From Pogonophryne albipinna (taxonomy: Eukaryota > Chordata > Actinopteri > Perciformes > Artedidraconidae): a stretch of 64,000 nt of DNA. Shown here piece after piece: positions 37,126-51,454 of this stretch. The notes beneath the pieces are model-generated. The model was not told the DNA's origin. It saw nothing but the letters and a program-made list of their open reading frames with translations, and made no database searches. The stretch spans positions 1,343,215 to 1,407,214 of the forward strand of contig CM053263.1 of assembly GCA_028583405.1 (NCBI GenBank), written 5' to 3'. The position numbers and the translations under genes are program-made. Positions within the stretch are counted from its first letter, which is position 1. Each line of letters starts with the position of its first letter.

Positions 37126-38410
37126 CTGAGTTCTCCTACAGAACCAACATGAAATGTGCCTAGCTTGGTGTAAACTAGCTCCTGCAGTCTGCTCATACTC
37201 ATGAAACAGTAACTTAGTTGAGTTAACATTGGCTTTTTCACCAGAAAAAACAACAAACTCACCTGTTGGCCGCTCATTGTTAAATGAGGTCCGGTATCAG
37301 ATCGCTGGATTGCTAGAAACACCGCTGTCATCAGACTGGCAAGGGCTGTTCCATGCTTTGCTCAACCTCCTGCCAGGTCACGTGAGTCACGTGACTTTTG
37401 GCAGTAACTTAAGAAGAAAAAGTTTTCTGAATTTGTCTCTGAAACATGATTTATTAGAAAAATGTTATGTGTTTGTTTGATAGATACGTTTTTTATTTGC
37501 AAAACTAAATGCATTAGTTTGTAGATGGTGTTTTATATTTGCTAACCACACTGTGTTTGTTAGTGAATCATAAGGCATTTGTAAAACTTGTTTAGTTTGT
37601 TTGTGGAGTTATGGCAGGAAATTAGCTCCATACTAGAGCACCATTATGTTCCCTTTAAGCAAATATCTCTCAGAGGGGCGTGGGGAGTGGCTCCTTATTT
37701 TCATCTAAAGTAACAGACAGAGAATCAGCTCTTTTGAATCAGGGCTGAAACAGAGGGGATTATGGGAAGCTACAATGATCTGTTTGGTATTTCGAGCAAA
37801 ACACTTCAGAGACAGGTTTTGTATATATCTGAGACCTATAATATACTGATGAAAAACAGAATAATAGGGGACCTTTAAGACCCTCACAAACCAAGCCAAC
37901 GGACGGCCAAATCTGTGGTTCCCGTTTTTGCTTTGTGTCCCGCACTGTTGGCACAAGTCAACCCTTGAGAGAAATGTTGGCCTGTCTGACTTCTTTTGAG
38001 AAATGCCTCCCAGAGCTAGCGATTATGTTGCATAAAATAATAACAGGTAGAAATAATGGCAAACCTTACAATAATAAGTTGTAAAGCCCTTAATGCTTCT
38101 GTGTGTTTGTTCTCTATCCATTTGTCTAACAGTGACTGTATGTGACTTCCTTCACCACAGTTGCATTAGCCTGCTAGAACATACACTAGCAATGTGCAAA
38201 TCTCCTGACCCTTTTATTCACTTTTAATGTGGTTTCTGCATCTGAATAAATCATTAGCGGATGTTGGCAGTGTGTCACTGTGGAGTTGTACAGAAATGTT
38301 TCCTGTCTAAGCAGGAAAATTAAGATTTATTGTGGCATCCTTCTGTTTACACTGCAATGAGGAGTTGTGCAGCATGTCTTTATTGAGCATTAAAGGAACA
38401 TACACTAAAT

Positions 38411-38531
<121 letters not shown>

Positions 38532-39075
38532 AAGCACACACCAAGCACACACCAAGCACACACTACAATGTGTCTGTACAATTTTACAAAAACAGCTTAA
38601 TGGCTAATCCTGTTTTACAGCACACACACATACAGAAGGTCATGGCGAATGGAAACATTGTCCGCTGTATGGTAGGTTGTCGATACCATAATCTGATTGG
38701 CCTAGTTGATGGATAGACGGTTTGGTTGACCTATCACAGATAACTGAATTATTGCCCCCACATACTCACCTTTCTGTCATTCTGTCTGCCTCCCTCTGCC
38801 TCTTTAGTCTGCCTCTCTTCCATCCTCCTCTTCTCTCACTCTCTCATCTTTTCTCTCTCTTTGCTCTCCAGTGGCTAACCAGATTAGCCGTGCCCCTTAT
38901 GGATTGTGCCCTTTATGGGTCTGTATGAACGGAAGGAAAGGAGGCAGAGAAGTGTATCTGTGTGTGTGCTTGTGTCAGGGTGAGCTGTTCCTACCAGATG
39001 TTTTTCTCTGTTTTATTCTTCTGAGCGCCGCACTGTCTGCCTGTCACCGGCAGATACACAGCCTGGGAGTGTGTG

Positions 39076-39078
<3 letters not shown>

Positions 39079-39134
<56 letters not shown>
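39079..39134. repeat. (GT)n microsatellite, about 56 bp
   Basis: Pure GT run. Confidence 0.95.
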
Positions 39135-39135
<1 letters not shown>

Positions 39136-39230
39136 CGAGAGGGAGAAACATGAAGAGCTTTTGTGTATTTGAGAGGGAGGATAAGTGAGTATGTGCCTTT
39201 TTTAGATTAATTTCTTCCGCATAAGGCGCT

Positions 39231-39400
39231 TTCACACCGGAGTACTTTTCCCCGTACTTTTCCCTTTTAGTTTCGATAGTTCCTGGGATTTTGCGTTCAC
39301 ACCAAAAAGAGAACTTAGTTCATGAGAACTTTTCTCCCTTTTGAGTCCCTGTTAGAGAGCAGGTACTTTCCTGGGGAAAAAAAAGTTCCAGCACACTATT
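39231..39400 (+). mobile_element. One end of a DNA transposon (ggcgctttcacaccggagta)
   Basis: The segment begins ggcgctttcacaccggagta with gtacttttcc repeats and a second tgcgttcacacc motif, the style of terminal regions in fish PIF/Harbinger-related elements. The start of the element at 43215 is similar (ggctttcacaccagcgcttt). The complementary right end was not found, so extent and integrity are unknown. Confidence 0.45.
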
Positions 39401-41801
39401 AGCAGTCTATAGCCGCTGCAGAATGAATAATGATTATAAATACAATGAATTTGCCAGGGTCTGAAGCAGAGATAAAAAGAGAAGACAGGTATTTAATGTT
39501 AAAATCTTGCCTCCTTAGATACTTCTTTGCCAATGAGGCAACCTGGATGGCCTTGAATTTAAATGAGAGGTTAGAGCGACACAGTCAAGAAGCAAAAACT
39601 ATTTTCAGACAGCTTTCTGAGCAGCCCATTCAGGTGCAGAATTCTCAGCCCAAAAATCAACTCGCCTTTCAACTTGTCTGTCTTTCAAACTGTGCAAATC
39701 CTCCGTATTATTATTCATGTCCTTCCCTCTACTGTCAAGCTTCTCGAGTGTGGGAAAAACACTTCCAAATCACAGTGTGTATGATAATCACATCATTAAG
39801 AACAAAAAATCAAAGCGTGGTTCTTTTATCAATGAATCCTAAAGTTGTACTGCGTTGTCAGCTGCTGAGAAGATAGCGCTCTGAAAATCCAACTGAAATA
39901 ACCACAATTCTAACCCTTCGTTGTTAGGGGTTACACACTGAAACCACAGCTACCGTTTCTAGATGGTGGCCACATGATGACTGATTCCCATGGCCCAACA
40001 TATGTGTGTATGCCTAATGATATTTCGACAATATTTCATCATGCTGAGAAAGATGTTTGTTTAGCTGGACCCACTTTGACCTCACATCAGCCTTAACAGC
40101 AAATACTAACACAGCGTATCCAACACTAACATGGCCTTTAAACTTTAATAACACGTTTTTAGTACTGAACATGGATCATTAAGAAAAATAGATTTGGATA
40201 AATTCAACTCCATGTTCAATGGTCAGCATTTTAAATGGCTAGTCACACCAGGAAATATTATCTTAGAATAATAAGGACATTTTATGCTCCAAATATCTGG
40301 AAATATCTTGTAAAGCCCTTTGAATTGCCTTGTGTTGAAAGGTGCTATATAAATAAACTTGCCTTGCCTATATTCCGTTCAGCATTAGTTAGATTAACAC
40401 CTGAATTAGACCCTGATTACATAGTTCTTTGGTTATGTTTGGCTAACTCTATTAGCCTGTGGAGATATTTTGGTCACTTTTCTGACACATGGAAGCTGTG
40501 TTTCTTCAGCTTCAGGTTCAGCTGCTTCTTCCCAGGGACGGGGCTTTGACTCTGGAGAGACCGGGCTGGCCCCCTGTCCCAAACCCCTGGCCCTCTGTCA
40601 GTGCATGTCCATGGGAAAACAGGGAAGCGAACGGGGAGGGGCTGAGATGGATGGATGGATTGATGGATAGAGCTATACTGTATATATCGGTATTCAAAGA
40701 TATAATAAAATGTACTTCAGAGGACAAGGAATTATCTTAATACTTTCTTTTTTGATTACACAGATTGTCTTGATCTCATTAAAAAAAATAGAAAAGAGAT
40801 GAGGGATGATTAGGTGGATGATAAATTGTTTGTACATCTCTGATGGTCAGAAAGTTACATAATTCCTCTCTGCCTCGAAGACATTTCAGGACATTTCCCA
40901 GGACCCTCTTAGGTTCGGGTCATCGCTGTGACAACATTCTCTGAGGGACCCTGTAGTAGAAGAGAAGCTTGTGTATACATGCACACACGCATGCATTCCT
41001 GCCTTCAGATATTAGCCCCTTCGGACAGGAAGAGAGCCGCTTTGATTAAACAATCCAAATGCTTTGATTGTTTGCACGATTATAACTTAGACAAATACAT
41101 GTTCAAACATGAATAATCACACACACGCACAGATACACACACGCAAAGCAGAAGCCACGTTAACAGTGTCCTCACAAGTCACATCCAGGGTCTTTATTGT
41201 TGACATGGGCATAATACATTTCATGATTGTGATTGATGTGTTTTAGTGCCAGTTGCTCAAAATAACCAACCTATCTATTATAATGTAATAATGTTGACAT
41301 TACTGTTGGTGTTCTCTCATTTGTTAAGTGTATGTATAGGAATCAGAATCCAATGAGGTTTACACATACGAGACATTTTCTTTGGTATAAATGGTGCATA
41401 TAAAGAAACAGAAAAAATTATATGTTTTTTTGTTTTTTAAGAAAGGAACACCAAATGGTAATATTATAAAAGCTATTTTGAAAACTTTTTTTATAGACTA
41501 TTGTTACAAATAAAGACACTATTTACACAAAATAAATATGGAAATAAAATGAAATTATATGTGACAAATACTTTATCCAAGTGGAGTGCTGTGTAGATTT
41601 AAAAAGGTAGTGTGGAAATGTGCAACATGTTAAAGGGTTGTGCAGGATTTACAGTAGTACTCACAGGCAAAAGATGTTCACACTATGATCTTCCTATAAT
41701 GTCCTTCTTTCATCTACTGTCGTTTTATTTGATTTTGCATGCCCTGCAAGGCTCCTGCTCAGACAAACATATGGACCTGTTTTGTTTGTGTGTCTCTATA
41801 G
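39401..41801. other. Intronic stretch before the first channel exon
   Basis: A retroelement tail (gtgctatataaataaacttg, about 40302-40366) lies inside it. The balanced reading frame at 39430-39876 has no recognisable protein family. The rest is AT-rich and the last 60 bases form the acceptor region of the exon at 41802. Confidence 0.45.
40302..40366 (+). repeat. LINE/SINE 3' tail
   Basis: The motif aaagccctttgaattgcctt followed by gtgctatataaataaacttg is a typical teleost L2/SINE 3' tail. Only this tail is seen. Confidence 0.6.
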
Positions 41802-41942
<141 letters not shown>

Positions 41943-42730
41943 TGAGTGGACGCAAACACACTGAAGTATTAAGAGCTGTGAAATGTTGTTTTAATGTCAC
42001 TCGTAGTGATGCCATGTAGTTTGAATGAGGGAATTATAAAAATAGCGAGTCCTGTGCAATTATATTTCACTGTCCCTCTCCAGGGTTTGTAACAGCACTA
42101 CCTGACACATCTTTCAAGATCACCACATCACTGGCAAATTAATCATCGTACCTTGTTATAATTACTGTCAACAAATGAAACTACGGCCAAGACAATTGGC
42201 AGCCTCTGTTTAATAGCAGAAGTACTCACTGTGCTAGTATCTTTCAGAAATAAGACCATATTTCCCATGAACACCTTGATTTGCTGTAGTAAAGACAAGA
42301 GAGAATACTATACTCTTGTCCTTGCCTACACTTGTTGACTAAAGCTTTGTTAATTTGTTCACCTCTACTTTTGATACAACATATTTGCTAAATTCAAACT
42401 GCTGGCACACGCAAATTCAGAGAGGCTGATAGAGAAAAGATGTGGCCTTGTTTTCTACAGGAATAATACTTTTCTATCATTGAATGTGGTATTTATTTGG
42501 GCTATTAATAGTAAAATACCATGATACATAACTGCCTTTAAAACGAATTGCTATAACACAATCTTCCTTCACAGAGAGTGTATTAAAGCCGCAGTAAACT
42601 CTGGTCTTCGGTGTATTGGTGAGGGCTAAACTGATTAGCTTGTTAGATGCTGATAGCAAAGCTTTGCTCTGTTTTTCTTTATCTGCAACTCAGCAACATA
42701 GCCCATCTGCTAAACCCTCTGTGCCTGTGC

Positions 42731-42734
<4 letters not shown>

Positions 42735-42761
<27 letters not shown>
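42735..42761. repeat. (GT)n microsatellite, 27 bp
   Basis: Short pure GT run. Confidence 0.9.
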
Positions 42762-42973
42762 CAAGGATGTGTGTGAGTGAGTGTGCCCTGCCTGTCAGCT
42801 GTGCTTTGTGTACAGTGTTGTGTGTGGGTAATGACATAATAGCCAGTGGACCTGACAGTAACATTAATGCTATAAAAATTGTCTAATTGACCGTGCGTAT
42901 GTGTGTATCCGTTTGTGTATGTGCAAGAGAGAGATTGCAAGAAAGCACCCCACAGCCTGAAGGAATTCTCCAC

Positions 42974-44314
<1,341 letters not shown>

Positions 44315-44396
44315 ATGAGTGATGCTTGTTCATCGCCAGTCAAGTGTGCACTCACATTAGCCATCTCTAACTGAACATGGTTGGCTTCACCCCAAA

Positions 44397-44571
<175 letters not shown>

Positions 44572-46395
44572 TGTCTTTGGGGTGAAGCCACCACCCCGTC
44601 GGCTGGCATCATGGTGCCAGAGCCCCTAGCATAAACACAACCTTTACCACTCTTATGCAATTGTATAGCCTCTGTGGCTGCTTCCTCTGTCTTTCTCTCC
44701 TTCAGTCTCTATTACAATAATGGCTTTTATGGTGGTGGGGCATACTGTAATGTAACTATTGATCCCTGTAAATAAATTGTCTTTTAGCTCACAAACCCTG
44801 CCAAAGTAAGGTCAGGAGGTCAGCTGCAGCTCTGGAGTTGGCAGCTTCAGTGTTAATTTGAGTGTTCTTTCCCAAGGACACTTTAGGAGTGTCCTGAATA
44901 TCCTCTCTAGACTTTTCTAGAGTTTTTACTTCTTTCTATTTCACATGGCCTGATTAAAATATTATTCTGAAGAGTTCAAAATTAGACGTTTGAAATGTTG
45001 ACTTCAAATACAAGCTTCGGCATGAGCTGGAATCCAGTAAGATCTAATATAAAGGCATGATATTGAAGAGTGTAGTTCTTTGCCAGATTCCCTGCTTATG
45101 GTGCACCTGTCAACAGTGAACAGTAAGCTGTGTGTCAGGAGTCTGCAGCGATAAGACCAACACAAAGTTACCTGTTCTTCAATATAAAGGCAGCATGACT
45201 TTTCATGTTGAAAGACAGAAACCAGAGTTCCAATACAGTTTCCTCTGTGATTAAACTCAAAAAGTGATCTCTGTCAGTGATCACTGTGTATTCCCTAACA
45301 TAATTCAAGCAGTTTTATTTGTCTAAACCTAAGTATTCGTTAGCTGGAGGGGTAGTGGACTAGATAATACTCTTATAATATACTTCTGAAAAAAGCCTTC
45401 ATTTTTCAATTTGGAAAGCTCTGACTAAGACCTATTTTATCAATTAGATGTACTTTACTACTCGTTATGTGTCGGTACAAAAAGCTAAGATCATCACAAA
45501 ATAGACAGTAAATGGAGTTAAATCCTGAGGCTAAATAAATGCATCCAAGTATTACTATAACATAGTTAAATCAGTTGATTCATTTATCTTGCAAAAGTCA
45601 CTGGCTCCGGCCTATCACATTTTACATTGATTTCCTTTGCTTCCAATGCTTTTTTTAATTTAACATATTATTTGTAATATATATGTTAAGGCTTTGGATT
45701 TGATCAGAAAAAAGGGACATTTAAAAAAATGGCTAAAGAAACAACTTCACTTTTTGATGACACTCGCAATAGGATACTAAAAGGAATAGATAAATATAAG
45801 TTGCAGGCCTAATATAAGTTTTGAATGATTAAAAGCTGAAATCAGTAGTATAGTAGTATTTTGACTACTATGAAACCACACATAGCCTAGCCTGTTATCT
45901 TTCTGAATGTACACAGCTTCTGCTATCTTTAGCTGTGGATGTACTCAAACCATTATATTGTGATACACTCAAAGGCTCTAATTATCATTTAACACCCCAC
46001 CATGGCAAAAACATGCACTGTGAAACGCTGGTGGTGCAAAACTGTGGATCCTCCATCGTTTTCCGTACTCTGTTTCAAAGGAGAATTAATCAAATTGAGA
46101 GGGAGGTAGTGCGAAATATAAAGGCAGAGCGAGGGGGAGAGGGAGAGAGAGGGCGATATGTTTTGAGAGGTCTTTTCAAGTGGCCATTTCATTGGTGCTA
46201 ATTGATAATCCTCCATGACTAACGCACTGCTGACTGGCCTTTGAGCCACGCTAGCTGGAAAATTGTGCTGTACGGTGATTTCTAACGGATCTCAGAGAGA
46301 CAAGAGAGGAGAGAGAGATAAGCTCAGCTGGATGGATTTAACTGAGGTTATCACAGGGGATAGAAGCCAACATGCAGAGCTGTTCTCAAATCTTG

Positions 46396-46818
46396 TAGTA
46401 AAAGTAGAAGTATCAGGGTGTACTCGGTTACAAGTAAAAGTCCTATATTCAAAATGTTACTCAAGTAAAAGTTTAAAGGTTTTGGCATCTAAATATAATT
46501 AAAGTAACAAAAGTAAAAGGAGTCATCGTGCAAATTGGTCCATTTCAGAATAATATATATGATATGTTTTAATTATAAATATTGATGCATTGCGTGTATA
46601 TCAAAGCTGGTAAAGGTGTAACTCATTTCAACTAATTGTAAATGTAATCCAGGTGTATCTAAAGTATTCTTTAAGTGTTGATCATATTGTTTATGTTTAT
46701 CATTAATCTATATCTGCAAAGTAACTAAAGGTACTCTGGAGGTAGTGGAGTAGAAGTACAAAGTAGCATCAAATCAGACAGTACTTAAATAAATGTACTT
46801 AGTTACTTAATACCACTG
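46396..46818 (-). repeat. Dispersed aagtact-rich repeat, copy 2
   Basis: Reverse-complement relative of 26755-27241. The same blocks appear in reversed order (attggtccatttcagaataa, then aagtac-rich ends). The right end tacttagttacttaatacca and then ctg resembles the known start of this fish repeat family read backwards. Confidence 0.75.
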
Positions 46819-47238
46819 CCAACCTGTTTAGCGCCTTTATAGAAGAGTGTGCTTGCATCATTATGTTATTCTGCGTACTTTGTCTATGTACTGTTTGATA
46901 TGTAGGCAATAATGTAATATTTGAATAGCGCATTTCTGGGACTCAATGTCGCCTAACATGTAAACATAACATCTTATTCCCTTAACATGTATTTGCTGTT
47001 GCTATCACAGCTTCCACTTGTCTTGGAAAGCTTTCCACAACATTTTTGGATTTGATCCCATATACTCAGGAAAGCATTTCCTTCTTCCCTTTCACATTAC
47101 TTATGTCATCATGTGACCCTTTTGGGGGTTGCCAAACGCATGACGCAGCAAAGATTTCCTGTAATTGGAACTTATGGCCTATACACCATCCCATTCTTAT
47201 CAGCCCCAAACTAGACACAAATTAAGAATGGTAGCAGT

Positions 47239-47523
47239 TAGGGCTGCTCGATTATGCCAACAATCATAATCTCGATCATTTGGGTCAATAATTGTAATTG
47301 TGATTATCAAATGCGATTATTCATTGACTTTGAAAACATCCATTTATTGGAGAATTTTTTTTTTAACAGTATGTTTTTAACAGTTGATTACCCTGAACTT
47401 TAAGTATAATTCAACTGAAAAAAAAAAAAAGATTATAAAAAAAAAAAAAATTACGTTATTTTCGGAATCGTTGCAAGCCATAATCGTAATTGTGATTAAA
47501 ATACGATTAATTGAGCAGCCCTA
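47239..47523. mobile_element. Small hAT MITE with 8-bp target duplication
   Basis: It starts tagggctgctcgattatg and ends attaattgagcagcccta, an inverted pair. Identical copies of gtagcagt flank it at 47231-47238 and 47524-47531. The interior is AT-rich with aatcgtaattgtgatta-type subterminal repeats. At 285 bp it has no coding capacity. Confidence 0.92.
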
Positions 47524-47563
47524 GTAGCAGTGTCCACAAACCTTTGGCCATATGGTGAACATA

Positions 47564-49162
47564 CAGTGGGGCAAACAAGTATTTAGTCAGCCACCAATTG
47601 TGCAAGTTCTCCCACTTAAAAAGATGAGAGGCCTGTAATTTTCATCCTAGGTATACCTCAACTATGAGAGACAAAATGAGAAAAAAAAAATCCAGAAAAT
47701 CACATCTGATTTTTAAAGAGTTTATTTGCAAATTATGGTGGAAAATAAGTATTTGGTCAATAACAAAAGTTCATCTCAATACTTTGTTATATACCCTTTG
47801 TTGGCATTGACAGAGGTCAAACGTTTTCTGTAAGTCTTCACAAGGTTTTCACACACTGTTGCTGGTATTTTGGCCCATTCCTCCATGCAGATCTCCTCTA
47901 GAGCAGTGATGTTTTGGGGCTGTTGCTGGGCAACACGGATTTTCAACTCCCTCCAAAGATTTTCTATAGGGTTGAGATCTGGAGACTGGCTAGGCCACTC
48001 CAGGACCTTGAAATGCTTCTTACGAAGCCACACCTTCGTTGCCCGGGCAGTGTGTTTGGGATCATTGTCATGCTGAAAGACCCAGCCACGTTTCATCTTC
48101 AATGCCCTTGCTGATGGAAGGAGGTTGTCACTCAAAATCTCACGATACATGGCCCCATTCATTCTTTCCTTTACACGGATCAGTCGTCCTGGTCCCTTTG
48201 CAGAAAAACAGCCCCAAAGCATGATGTTTCCACCCCCATGTTTCACAGTAGGTATGGTGTTCTTTGGATGCAACTCAGCATTCTTTCTCCTCCAAACACG
48301 TCTAGTTGAGTTTTTACCAAAAAGTTCTATTTTGGTTTCATCTGACCATATGACATTCTCCCAATCCTCTTCTGGGTCATCTAAATGCTCTCTAGCAAAC
48401 TTCAGACGGGCCTGGACATGTACTGGCTTAAGCAGGGGGACACGTCTGGCACTGCAGGATTTGAGTCCCTGGCGGCGTAGTGTGTTACTGATGGTAGCCT
48501 TTGTTACTTTGGTCCCAGCTCTCTGCAGGTTATTGACTAGGTCCCCCCGTGTGGTTCTGGGATTTTTGCTCACCGTTATTCTGATCATTTTGACCCCACG
48601 GGGTGAGATCTTGCGTGGAGCCCCAGATCGAGGGAGATTATCAGTGGTCTTGTATGTCTTCCATTTTCTAATAATTGCTCCCACAGTTGATTTCTTCACA
48701 CCAAGCTGCTTACCTATTGCAGATTCAGTCTTCCCAGCCTGGTGCAGGTCTACAATTTTGTTTCTGGTGTCCTTTGACAGCTCTTTGGTCTTGGCCATAG
48801 TGGAGTTTGGAGTGTGACTGTTTCAGGTTGTGGACAGGTGTCTTTTATACTGATAACGAGTTCAAACAGGTGCCATTAATACAGTTAACGAGTGGAGGAC
48901 AGAGGAGGCTCTTAAAGAAGAAGTTACAGGTCTGTGAGAGCCAGAAATCTTGTTTGTTTGTAGGTGACCAAATACTTATTTTACCGAGGAATTTACCAAT
49001 TAATTCATCAAAAATCCTACAATGTGATTTCCTGGATTCTTTCCCCCCATTCTGTCTCTCATAGTTGAAGTGTACCTAGGATGAAAATTACAGACCTCTC
49101 ATCTTTTTAAGTGGGAGAACTTGCACAATTGGTGGCTGACTAAATACTTTTTTGCCCCACTG
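47564..49162 (-). mobile_element. Complete Tc1-type transposon with IR/DR ends
   Basis: The element is 1599 bp, begins cagtggggcaaacaagtatt and ends with the matching complement (tttttgccccactg), and is flanked by TA at 47562-47563 and 49163-49164. The inverted repeats are about 200 bp long. Each contains an outer and an inner direct repeat around aagtatttagtca or aagtatttggtca (inner copies at 47741-47759 and 48965-48983), the arrangement known from Sleeping Beauty-like transposons. The outer 115 bp of the two arms differ at only a handful of positions, and the transposase frame is uninterrupted, so the insertion looks young. Confidence 0.96.
47776..48798 (-). CDS. Tc1-family transposase, full length, DD34E
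   Basis: The 340-residue frame starts [20 protein letters not shown]. The N-terminal half has two helix-turn-helix units of paired-like type (about residues 8-50 and 68-115), joined by an AT-hook-like stretch PRSGAPRK (56-63); these bind the direct repeats in the transposon ends. The catalytic domain shows D153 in [11 protein letters not shown], the glycine-rich block [14 protein letters not shown]244 in [10 protein letters not shown] and E279 in [11 protein letters not shown]. There are 34 residues between D244 and E279, as required for the DD34E class. The enzyme cuts and pastes the element into TA sites in the nucleus. All key residues are present and there is no stop or frameshift, so it could be active or recently so. 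It lies antisense to the host gene. Confidence 0.95.
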   Translation of the reverse strand: MAKTKELSKDTRNKIVDLHQAGKTESAIGKQLGVKKSTVGAIIRKWKTYKTTDNLPRSGAPRKISPRGVKMIRITVSKNPRTTRGDLVNNLQRAGTKVTKATISNTLRRQGLKSCSARRVPLLKPVHVQARLKFAREHLDDPEEDWENVIWSDETKIELFGKNSTRRVWRRKNAELHPKNTIPTVKHGGGNIMLWGCFSAKGPGRLIRVKERMNGAMYREILSDNLLPSARALKMKRGWVFQHDNDPKHTARATKVWLRKKHFKVLEWPSQSPDLNPIENLWRELKIRVAQQQPQNITALEEICMEEWAKIPATVCENLVKTYRKRLTSVNANKGYITKY

Positions 49163-49903
49163 TATATTGAAGCTTGGGGGCCGCCATTACCCAAAGACTT
49201 ATTGGTGAATTCATAGAAGCTAATAGCTATCAAAAGCACATCATAATAAACGTTTCACTGTTTAATAGAGATGATAATTAAGATTAGTATGCACCTGCTT
49301 TAAGTACAAGATAGATTACAATGGAGAAACAGGGGAGGTCGTGTGACATCACAGATGTCACATCTGTGTGTGTTATATTCATTGTGACAGTGACACACTG
49401 ATTTATAAACACATTGTAGGTGTCTCTCTTCACTACAGACACACACAGTGTTCTGTCCATTCATTCAAGTCGAGCGCCTCACATTTCCTTATCAGTGAGG
49501 GGACAGATAAAACACTTTTTATTATTGTGATAGAGAGTTTACTAATTAAGTTGCTTTTATTTTCTCCCGGAAGCACATTTGATTTTGTGTGCAGATGTCT
49601 GTACCGCTGCTTCTGCTTTAAAATGTTGGACACAAAGTAGTTTGATGTCAACATTTACAACACTTTTGCTGTTTTATAGATTATGATGAAGATGATGTAC
49701 TTGGTTCAGTTTAGTATTGACAGCTGTAGCAGCAGAGGAATAGTAAAAAGGAGGTAATTATGACAACAACTGCAGATATTCATCACTGTCATATGTCCTG
49801 TAACTCTTTTAATGTTCTCCCCTATCTTAGATATTCTCTAGAATGTGGAAATGGGATGACCTGACGATGATGCCTATTGAAGTCCCTGCTTCTTGTCTTG
49901 CAG

Positions 49904-50043
49904 GTTATTCAGTGCGATCTTGGAGCAGGCCACAAAAGGCGACGGGGCCACTCCTATTGGAGGGAAGGCAGCGGGCTTTGATGTCAAGGCTCTGAGGGCC
50001 TTCAGAGTACTCAGACCCCTCAGACTGGTCTCTGGAGTACCCA
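49904..50043 (+). CDS. cacna1c: L-type calcium channel alpha-1 exon 5: end of IS3 and voltage sensor IS4
   Basis: The acceptor cttgtcttgcag precedes the exon and donor gtaagtac follows; it is 140 bp. The first base completes the glycine split from the previous exon, then [40 protein letters not shown] and LVSGVP follow, and one base is left for the next codon. [15 protein letters not shown] is the S4 helix with a basic residue at every third position, the voltage sensor of repeat [12 protein letters not shown] matches CACNA1C better than CACNA1D (LFSVILEQ), CACNA1S or CACNA1F as I recall them, which is a main reason for the gene symbol. The S3-S4 loop ([13 protein letters not shown]) is the variable part. 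Confidence 0.94.
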
Positions 50044-50123
50044 GTAAGTACTGAGAGAAAGGGAATAAAATAAAAAAGACGGAAAAGAAAAGAGAGTAAA
50101 AAAATGCTTCTCTGAGGACCAGG

Positions 50124-51454
50124 GGCCTCATTTATAAAGGGATATACGCTCAAAAAATGGCGTACGCCAGTTTCTACGCAATGTTTGCGATTTATAAAAT
50201 ACTAACTTGACGGGAAAACGTGCGGTCCTCCACGCAAACTCTAACCCATGCGTACGCACTAAGCACAAAAACGGGAGAGACGAGAAACTGCGACACCGTT
50301 GGCAGAAGGAAGAATGGAGAGAAATATGTGGAAATAATACCATAAATAAAATGTTACCTCTCATTTATCATATATGAAGAATTCATTTTCAAACATTGAT
50401 TAAAGCCAATCTTAAAATGATTAAACAAACGCCTGTTTGAGACTCCTCAGTGCACACAAAAACATAACTTGGAGAAATAAATAAATACGGATATGTTATT
50501 TAAAACCACCTTGAATATGTTGTGTTAATGTTATGAAATGTTTTCTCATCAATGATGCGGTAAGCAGGAGGACAGAATTACGTCTAAACTGAAGCCGTTT
50601 TGCTTTTCTATAGGTTGTAGATACGAGCATGGTTTTATATACTATCATATTTAATCGTGTTTTATGCCGTTTGCCAAGACTTGATAAGTCGCTCGTAAAA
50701 CACAGGAGGTATGGAAACTAAGAACAACATATGTGGTAAATTGTACAGCTAATATAACACAACACATTAGTTGTATTTCCTTTAACTGGTGGATATAGAG
50801 TTGCTGCGGGGAGTGGGGGGGGAGTTGAGATGCACAGGCTGCAGTGGAGATGCTGCGCAGCTGGGACACAAACCACCAAAAACATAATTCAGATTCTCCC
50901 ATCATTTCTTACAGTTTCTCATCAAGGAGGTGTCTCCTGTCCCCGGTGCAAACACACTGCCTGAGGAAGGCTATGTGTATTTATTTTGTCATTAGACTTT
51001 TTCGGACCACTTATTTATTTATTTTGGTGACGATCCGACCTCCATGCTGCTACTCTGGTTCAAACTGCATCCACCAAACAATATGATTTATCTCGACCTC
51101 CCCAAAATAACCAAAATCTGACACGGTGTGAGATGTCTTTTTTAGCTGTTCTGTCGTCATTTCCTGCGATCTTCTTCATAAAGTCAGTCAAAATGAATGA
51201 ATGGGCGTTTCTTTGACTATTTATAGGCAAATATGGGCGTTACGTGAAGCCCGCAAAAGCTGCACCGCATTTCGAGTCGATTGTGATTTATAAAGGGAAA
51301 CCGGCGTAGGAAGTGCCGTACGCACTTTCCTCGCCGGTACGTAATGTTTGGTGAATCGGAAAATGTCGGAACATTTCTGTACCTATTTTTTGGATTTCTA
51401 CTACGTAAGCAACCTTCCCACGTGAATCCTACGCACGGCGTTATAAATGAGGCC
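50124..51454. mobile_element. Non-autonomous DNA transposon with ggcctcatttataa ends
   Basis: The ends ggcctcatttataa and ttataaatgaggcc are perfect inverted repeats. The flanking pentamer ccagg occurs at 50119-50123 and 51455-51459, although an alternative border two bases further out is possible because the junction is itself symmetrical. The subterminal parts are rich in tacgc, tacgcac and gcgatttataaa motifs. This terminus is common in fish, and I believe it to be PIF/Harbinger- or ISL2EU-related, but that is not proven by the sequence. At 1331 bp it has no transposase. It begins only 80 bp after the exon 5 donor. Confidence 0.82.

Larger units (their letters stand above)
35655..37874. 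mobile_element. Composite TTAA-bounded element containing a large fold-back
   Basis: Both borders carry TTAA (35651-35654 and 37875-37878), followed by inverted ends aggtcacctattat on the left and ataataggggacct on the right. This suits a piggyBac- or Kolobok-like MITE. Inside are long inverted arms, about 35882-36296 against 37265-37631, and a second pair, about 36692-36810 against 37150-37265. The centre contains a (TCAA)n run and a LINE-like 3' tail. The left arm is interrupted by about 390 bp of AT-rich sequence (36302-36692) that is missing from the right arm. No transposase is visible. Confidence 0.65.

Noticed and set aside
39430..39876. 148-codon plus-strand frame starting MIINTMNLPGSEAEIKREDR
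   Set aside because: No recognisable domain, no splice or promoter context, and composition like the surrounding intron.
48125..48817. 230-codon plus-strand open frame
   Set aside because: It is the antisense shadow of the Tc1 transposase gene at 47776-48798.
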